This document shows, piece after piece, positions 32,265-35,405 of a stretch of 35,405 nt of DNA (position 1 is the stretch's first letter; the number at the start of each line of letters is the position of its first letter). The stretch covers positions 1 through 35,405 of the forward strand of contig CAWKZT010000002.1 in assembly GCA_963854565.1 (NCBI GenBank). The letters run 5' to 3'. The translations under genes and the position numbers were made by a program. The notes beneath the pieces were generated by a model that was given only the letters and a program-made list of their open reading frames with translations, did not search any database and was not told the DNA's origin. Source of the DNA: CAWKZT01 sp963854565 (GTDB lineage Bacteria; Actinomycetota; Acidimicrobiia; Acidimicrobiales; JAHEJN01).

Positions 32265-33338
32265 ATGAGCGTCTTCGTTGTGACTGGTGCCGCTGGCCGA
32301 TTGGGGCATCGGGTCATTTCCCGGTTCCTGCAAGTTGCCGAGACACCTTCGGCTACCTCGTCTGAGCGCGACAAATCCGAGGCCACGCGAAGCGTGACTG
32401 ACATTGTGGCATTGGATCAGCGCGGAGGTCGAGGTGTTGACAAGGTAGATTTAGCGCTCTCCGACCTAACCGAACACCTGGCTAACTGCAGCACGGTCGT
32501 ACATTTGGCCTCCGCCTTCGATGGCCAGCGCAGTGCATTGCAGTCAGGCGAAATTGACGTTGCTGCCACCACCCGGTTGCTCGAAGCCGCGGCCGAAGCA
32601 AATGTCGAACGATTTGTGCTTTTGTCAAGCGCCATGGTCTACGGAGCTTGGCCCAACAATCCAGTGCCACTCACCGAAGCAGCACCCGTCCGCCCGAACG
32701 CCGGCCTGGTTTTTGCCAAGACCAAAGCAAAACTCGAGGAGCAGGTGATTGCGTGGGGTATCGAACACGACGTCGAAGTCGTGGTCTTGCGCCCCACCAT
32801 TGCCGTTGCGCCGAACGTTTCGAGTTGGGTGGCTGACGCCATCCGCTCAGCATCGGCAATAGGCGTCGACGGCGAAGAACCACCGCTGCAATTCCTCCAT
32901 CTCGACGATCTGGCCGAAGCAATTGTTCTGGCCGGGCTAAGTCGCTTTAACGGAATCTTCAACGTGGCTCCGGACGGATGGGCCGAAGCCGCTGTCGTAC
33001 GCTCGTTGGAGGGAAGTCCGCCCCGCCTGCAGGTTTCCGAAGAAATAGCCGGCAAATTCGCCTCGTTCCGGTGGCGGTATCGGCTCGCCCCGACGCCACC
33101 GGGTTTAGTGCCGTACACGATGTATCCGTGGGTCGTCGCCAATGATCAGCTGAAGGCACATGGTTGGGAACCCCGCAGAACAACCGAGCAAACGGTCGTT
33201 GAGAGCATCCGACCTAAGCCTTGGGCCATGGTCAGTTCTCGCAAACGGCAACAAATAGCTCTAGGAGGTGCCGCTGCGGTTCTGGCAACCGGAGCGGGAA
33301 TTGCGGGCACGTTGCTGGCTCGGAGGCGTCGTCGGTAG
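32265..33338 (+). CDS. NAD-dependent epimerase/dehydratase family protein with C-terminal membrane anchor
   Basis: This 357-residue extended SDR has the nucleotide-binding GAAGRLGHRV at the N terminus and the substrate-domain features VVHLASAFDG and FVLLSSAMVYGAWPNNPVPLTE, with YG..N..K-type spacing disturbed: the usual YxxxK tyrosine is not evident at the standard place. The C terminus is unusual. After about residue 325 there is a hydrophobic helix IALGGAAAVLATGAGIAGTLLA followed by RRRRR, a tail anchor that would hold the enzyme on the inner face of the membrane. Substrate is unknown; a cell-envelope or lipid sugar is plausible. It diverges from the metalloprotease gene. Confidence 0.85.
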   Translation: MSVFVVTGAAGRLGHRVISRFLQVAETPSATSSERDKSEATRSVTDIVALDQRGGRGVDKVDLALSDLTEHLANCSTVVHLASAFDGQRSALQSGEIDVAATTRLLEAAAEANVERFVLLSSAMVYGAWPNNPVPLTEAAPVRPNAGLVFAKTKAKLEEQVIAWGIEHDVEVVVLRPTIAVAPNVSSWVADAIRSASAIGVDGEEPPLQFLHLDDLAEAIVLAGLSRFNGIFNVAPDGWAEAAVVRSLEGSPPRLQVSEEIAGKFASFRWRYRLAPTPPGLVPYTMYPWVVANDQLKAHGWEPRRTTEQTVVESIRPKPWAMVSSRKRQQIALGGAAAVLATGAGIAGTLLARRRRR

Positions 33339-33443
33339 CGCTTCCGCCTCTCGCATAGCCGCAGCCACTTCGGACGGGTGGCGCCAAGATCGGTCGGCCT
33401 GCGCTGGCAAGGCAGAGAAATCGTCGGGGTCGTCATGGGGCAC
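33261..33443 (-). pseudogene. Possible N-terminal remnant of an HtrA-like protein (DRSWRHPSE motif)
   Basis: A 60-residue minus-strand frame from a GTG at 33443 contains ADRSWRHPSEVAAAMREAEA. The DRxWRHPSE motif is, from memory, a recurrent cytoplasmic N-terminal element of membrane-anchored trypsin/PDZ proteins in acidimicrobial genomes. The frame then runs antisense into the C terminus of the epimerase gene and stops, so no helix or protease domain follows. A GGAG site and an ATG in another frame sit just upstream at about 33455-33470. A truncated gene start is likely; a chance ORF is the alternative. Confidence 0.33.
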
Positions 33444-33569
33444 GAATATTCATAGTAGTTACTCCGAAGCCCTGGGATTGCGCGGCGTCGGCCATTGGGC
33501 CCTTTGCCCACCGATTGTGCTGCGATTCGAACGACACAACCCGACCGCTGCGCCTACGATAGGACTGCC

Positions 33570-34064
33570 ATGACAATCGCGATTGACACCTCTGCACCGC
33601 TCTCTCCGCCCGACGGGTCGACGTGGCTGGCGCTGACCAGCGAATCGCTTCCTGTGCAGTCGGTATCAGATTGGGTGATCTTGCCCAGCTGCGGCGCGGT
33701 GGTTGTCTTCTCCGGAACAGCTCGCGACAACAGCACAGGGCGCCCCGAGGTTTCGCGGCTTGAATACGAGGCATATGACCTCGAAGTCGTGCCGCGCCTC
33801 GAAGCCATCGAACAAGAGATGCGAACACAATGGTCCGCGGTTGGCCGTATTGCCATGTTGCATCGCATTGGCGTGGTTCCAGTAGGAGAATCGTCGGTCC
33901 TTGTTGCCGTGTCATCGCCACACCGTGTTGAGGCATTTGAGGCGGCCCGATATGGGATAGATACGCTAAAGGCGACTCTTCCCGTGTGGAAACGTGAAAC
34001 GTGGCGCGATGGCGAAAGCTGGGCGCTCGAGTCCCAACCAATTACCGACGTAGAGGACCTCTAA
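33570..34064 (+). CDS. moaE: Molybdopterin synthase catalytic subunit MoaE
   Basis: This 164-residue MoaE catalyses sulfur transfer to precursor Z in molybdenum cofactor synthesis. Family residues visible are Arg52 in GTARDNSTG, LEYEAYD, the HR pair at 118-119 in SPHRVEAFEA, and the catalytic lysines Lys134 and Lys141 in LKATLPVWKRE; the spacing matches E. coli MoaE (His103/Arg104, Lys119, Lys126). The N-terminal ~30 residues are extra. The ATG at 33570 is preferred over an in-frame start at 33495. No moaD is adjacent. Its TAA overlaps the next ATG by one base. Confidence 0.93.
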   Translation: MTIAIDTSAPLSPPDGSTWLALTSESLPVQSVSDWVILPSCGAVVVFSGTARDNSTGRPEVSRLEYEAYDLEVVPRLEAIEQEMRTQWSAVGRIAMLHRIGVVPVGESSVLVAVSSPHRVEAFEAARYGIDTLKATLPVWKRETWRDGESWALESQPITDVEDL

Positions 34065-34234
34065 TGGGCAGCCTTATCTTTCTAGCGATCGCCCTCGGCG
34101 TATCTGCCGTGGGTGTTGGCATCTTGTGGCTGTTTTCATTGGATCGACGCAAATTCGATGCGAGTATTAACGAGTTCCAACGCGACATGAACGCCCTCAA
34201 CGGAAAGAACAACCCCCGTCGTCCCCGACGGTAG
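34064..34234 (+). CDS. Small single-helix membrane protein between moaE and mreB
   Basis: This is a 56-residue protein with one N-terminal hydrophobic helix (LIFLAIALGVSAVGVGILWLF, about residues 4-25) and a basic cytoplasmic tail ending in NNPRRPRR. Its ATG shares a base with the moaE stop, and it ends 12 bp before mreB. I do not recognise the family. Coupling to moaE suggests real translation; a link to cell shape through mreB is inference. Confidence 0.65.
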   Translation: MGSLIFLAIALGVSAVGVGILWLFSLDRRKFDASINEFQRDMNALNGKNNPRRPRR

Positions 34235-34246
34235 AGCGGATTACCT

Positions 34247-35251
34247 ATGGCTCGCGATCTAGCAATCGACCTCGGAACAGCCAATACGTTGGTCTACGCA
34301 CGCGGTCGCGGCATCGTGCTTAACGAACCTTCAGTAATCGCCCTCAACGACCGCACCGGCGATGTCTTGGCTATGGGCCAAGAAGCATGGCAAATGATAG
34401 GGCGGACCCCCAGTTACATCGTGGCGGTACGGCCGCTCCGCAGCGGAGCTATCACCGACTTCGATGTGACTCAGCGCATGATCCGACTCCTGCTACAGCG
34501 GGTTGGCGTCAATAGATTTAACCGACCACGGGTCGTTATCTGTGTGCCTTCGGCTATTACGGCAGTCGAACGACGCGCCGTCACCGAAGCGGCAAAACGG
34601 GCCGGAGCCGCCGACGCACAGTTGATCGAGCAACCCTTGGCAGGAGCCATCGGTGCTGGCCTTCCAATCAACGAACCGGTTGGCAACATGGTCATCGATG
34701 TTGGTGGCGGCACTACCGAAACCGCACTCATCTCGATGGGCGGTGTCGTAGCGATCGAGGCGATCCGGGTTGGCTCATTCGACATCGATCACGCCATCCA
34801 GAACTGGGTGCGCCGAGAATATGGCATGGCCATTGGCGAACGCACAGCCGAAGAAATCAAAATCACGATCGGTTCAGCCGCACCTACCCCCGATGAGTTC
34901 CGAGTCGAAGTTCGCGGTCGCCAACTCATGAGCGGCCTACCCGAGACAATTGTGCTCAGCCCCGGCGAGGTTCGCGAAGCAATCGAAGAACCGGTATCTG
35001 CGATGGTTGACTCGGTGTTGGCCTGCATGGCGCAGTCTCCACCTGAACTCGCCCAAGACTTGCTGACCCAAGGCGTACATCTGTGTGGTGGCGGTGGACT
35101 GCTCCGTGGTCTGGCCCAACGCATCACCGCCGAGTCCGATGTCAAAGTCAACCTTGTCGATGCACCACTCGAAGCCGTAGTGCTCGGAGCAGGTCGGTGT
35201 ATCGAGAGCTATGAGGCAGTGAAAACGATGTTCATGGATTCCGCTCGCTGA
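34247..35251 (+). CDS. mreB: MreB-like rod-shape actin
   Basis: This 334-residue actin-fold ATPase matches MreB across its length. Phosphate-1 loop is IDLGTANT at about 7-14; LNEPSVIAL follows; the phosphate-2 loop is IDVGGGTTETALI; adenosine-binding GGGGLLRGLAQRI is near the C terminus; ERRAVTEAAKRAGAADAQLIEQPLAGAIGAGLPI is a signature MreB block. It should form membrane-bound filaments that guide cell-wall synthesis. The usual downstream mreC and mreD are absent: a tandem repeat and a peroxiredoxin gene follow. It could be an orphan mreB or an MreB-like paralogue. Confidence 0.94.
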   Translation: MARDLAIDLGTANTLVYARGRGIVLNEPSVIALNDRTGDVLAMGQEAWQMIGRTPSYIVAVRPLRSGAITDFDVTQRMIRLLLQRVGVNRFNRPRVVICVPSAITAVERRAVTEAAKRAGAADAQLIEQPLAGAIGAGLPINEPVGNMVIDVGGGTTETALISMGGVVAIEAIRVGSFDIDHAIQNWVRREYGMAIGERTAEEIKITIGSAAPTPDEFRVEVRGRQLMSGLPETIVLSPGEVREAIEEPVSAMVDSVLACMAQSPPELAQDLLTQGVHLCGGGGLLRGLAQRITAESDVKVNLVDAPLEAVVLGAGRCIESYEAVKTMFMDSAR

Positions 35252-35256
35252 ACCGC

Positions 35257-35311
35257 TTCGGTTCTTCGGTTCTTCGGTTCTTCGGTTCTTCGGTTGAGCG
35301 GTTGAGCGGTT
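35257..35311. repeat. 8-bp tandem repeat after mreB
   Basis: About seven consecutive 8-bp units start six bases after the mreB stop: four TTCGGTTC, one TTCGGTTG, then AGCGGTTG and AGCGGTTA. The core CGGTT is constant. GAACCG at 35250-35255 can pair with CGGTTC of the first or any later unit, so alternative hairpins are possible. Confidence 0.85.
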
Positions 35312-35323
35312 AGGGTTTGGTTT

Positions 35324-35405
35324 ATGCATGTTGGTGACGTTGTCGAGGACTTCTCGGCCTTAGACCAAAGCGGGGCCACGGTTCGATTGACCGACCTGCT
35401 CGAAT
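35324..35405 (+). CDS. Peroxiredoxin (AhpC/TSA or BCP type), N-terminal fragment
   Basis: The window ends inside this gene. The 27 visible residues, MHVGDVVEDFSALDQSGATV and then RLTDLLE, fit the start of an AhpC/TSA or BCP-type peroxiredoxin ('vGd.apdF.l.d..G..v.Lsdl'). The peroxidatic cysteine lies beyond the edge. Assignment rests on the N-terminal pattern only. Confidence 0.65.
   Translation, partial: MHVGDVVEDFSALDQSGATVRLTDLLE

Noticed and set aside
32213..32404. Longer N terminus for the DUF2342 metalloprotease
   Set aside because: It would overlap the divergent epimerase gene and has no family similarity.
33500..33560. Possible tRNA suggested by a GATTCGAAC-like T-loop string
   Set aside because: No acceptor stem, D-arm or anticodon arm can be formed around it.
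33433..34041. Minus-strand open frame of 202 codons opposite moaE
   Set aside because: Antisense to a gene with conserved catalytic lysines; Arg/Ser-rich composition without domain similarity.
35257..35311. Tandem repeat considered as a CRISPR array
   Set aside because: Units are only 8 bp, contiguous and without spacers; no cas gene is present.

Overview
This window looks like chromosomal DNA of an actinobacterium, most likely of the class Acidimicrobiia. The evidence is two WhiB proteins, a SufR-headed SUF operon ending in SufT, a DUF2342-type metalloprotease, a single-helix TatA, moderately high GC, many GTG starts and tightly overlapping genes. A heliorhodopsin fits an aquatic actinobacterium. 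The class is an inference; no rRNA or other phylogenetic marker is present, and I saw no tRNA, CRISPR array or insertion sequence.

Layout. 1-3.3 kb: the end of an EAL-domain protein, a ChlI/MoxR-like AAA+ ATPase, and a convergent GH1-fold protein that lacks its catalytic residues. 3.6-7.0 kb: two SRPBCC proteins, an SDR-DUF2867 protein, a small one-helix membrane ORF, and a heliorhodopsin translationally coupled to that ORF. 7.0-9.6 kb, opposite strand: a DNA photolyase, a DUF427 protein and the remnant of an MpaB-like oxygenase. 9.9-15.9 kb: sufR diverging from ferredoxin, A-type carrier, sufB, sufC, sufD, sufT and a decayed mrp-like gene. 15.9-16.8 kb: a GYD protein and a thioredoxin-like protein. 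16.9-20.8 kb: an OpuC-type osmoprotectant ABC importer. 21.3-23.1 kb: a 34-residue Lys-rich ORF and an acyl-CoA ligase-like enzyme. 23.3-26.6 kb: PPK2, an MmcQ/YjbR protein and a VWA protein. 26.7-29.4 kb: whiB, tatA, whiB, an HtrA protease and a short unknown protein. 29.5-33.4 kb: an MFS-like transporter, a DUF2342 metalloprotease and a tail-anchored NAD-epimerase. 33.5-35.4 kb: moaE, a small membrane protein, mreB, an 8-bp tandem repeat and the start of a peroxiredoxin gene.

How it fits together. The clearest functional units are the SUF Fe-S assembly operon under a divergent SufR, the compatible-solute importer, and a light-related neighbourhood in which heliorhodopsin faces a photolyase operon. 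Most genes look ordinary and intact. The unusual items are the heliorhodopsin with its coupled small membrane ORF, the inactive-looking GH1 protein, the decayed Mrp at the end of the SUF operon, a helically phased CGCGCG array upstream of whiB, and two convergent gene pairs that share a palindromic CTAG stop.
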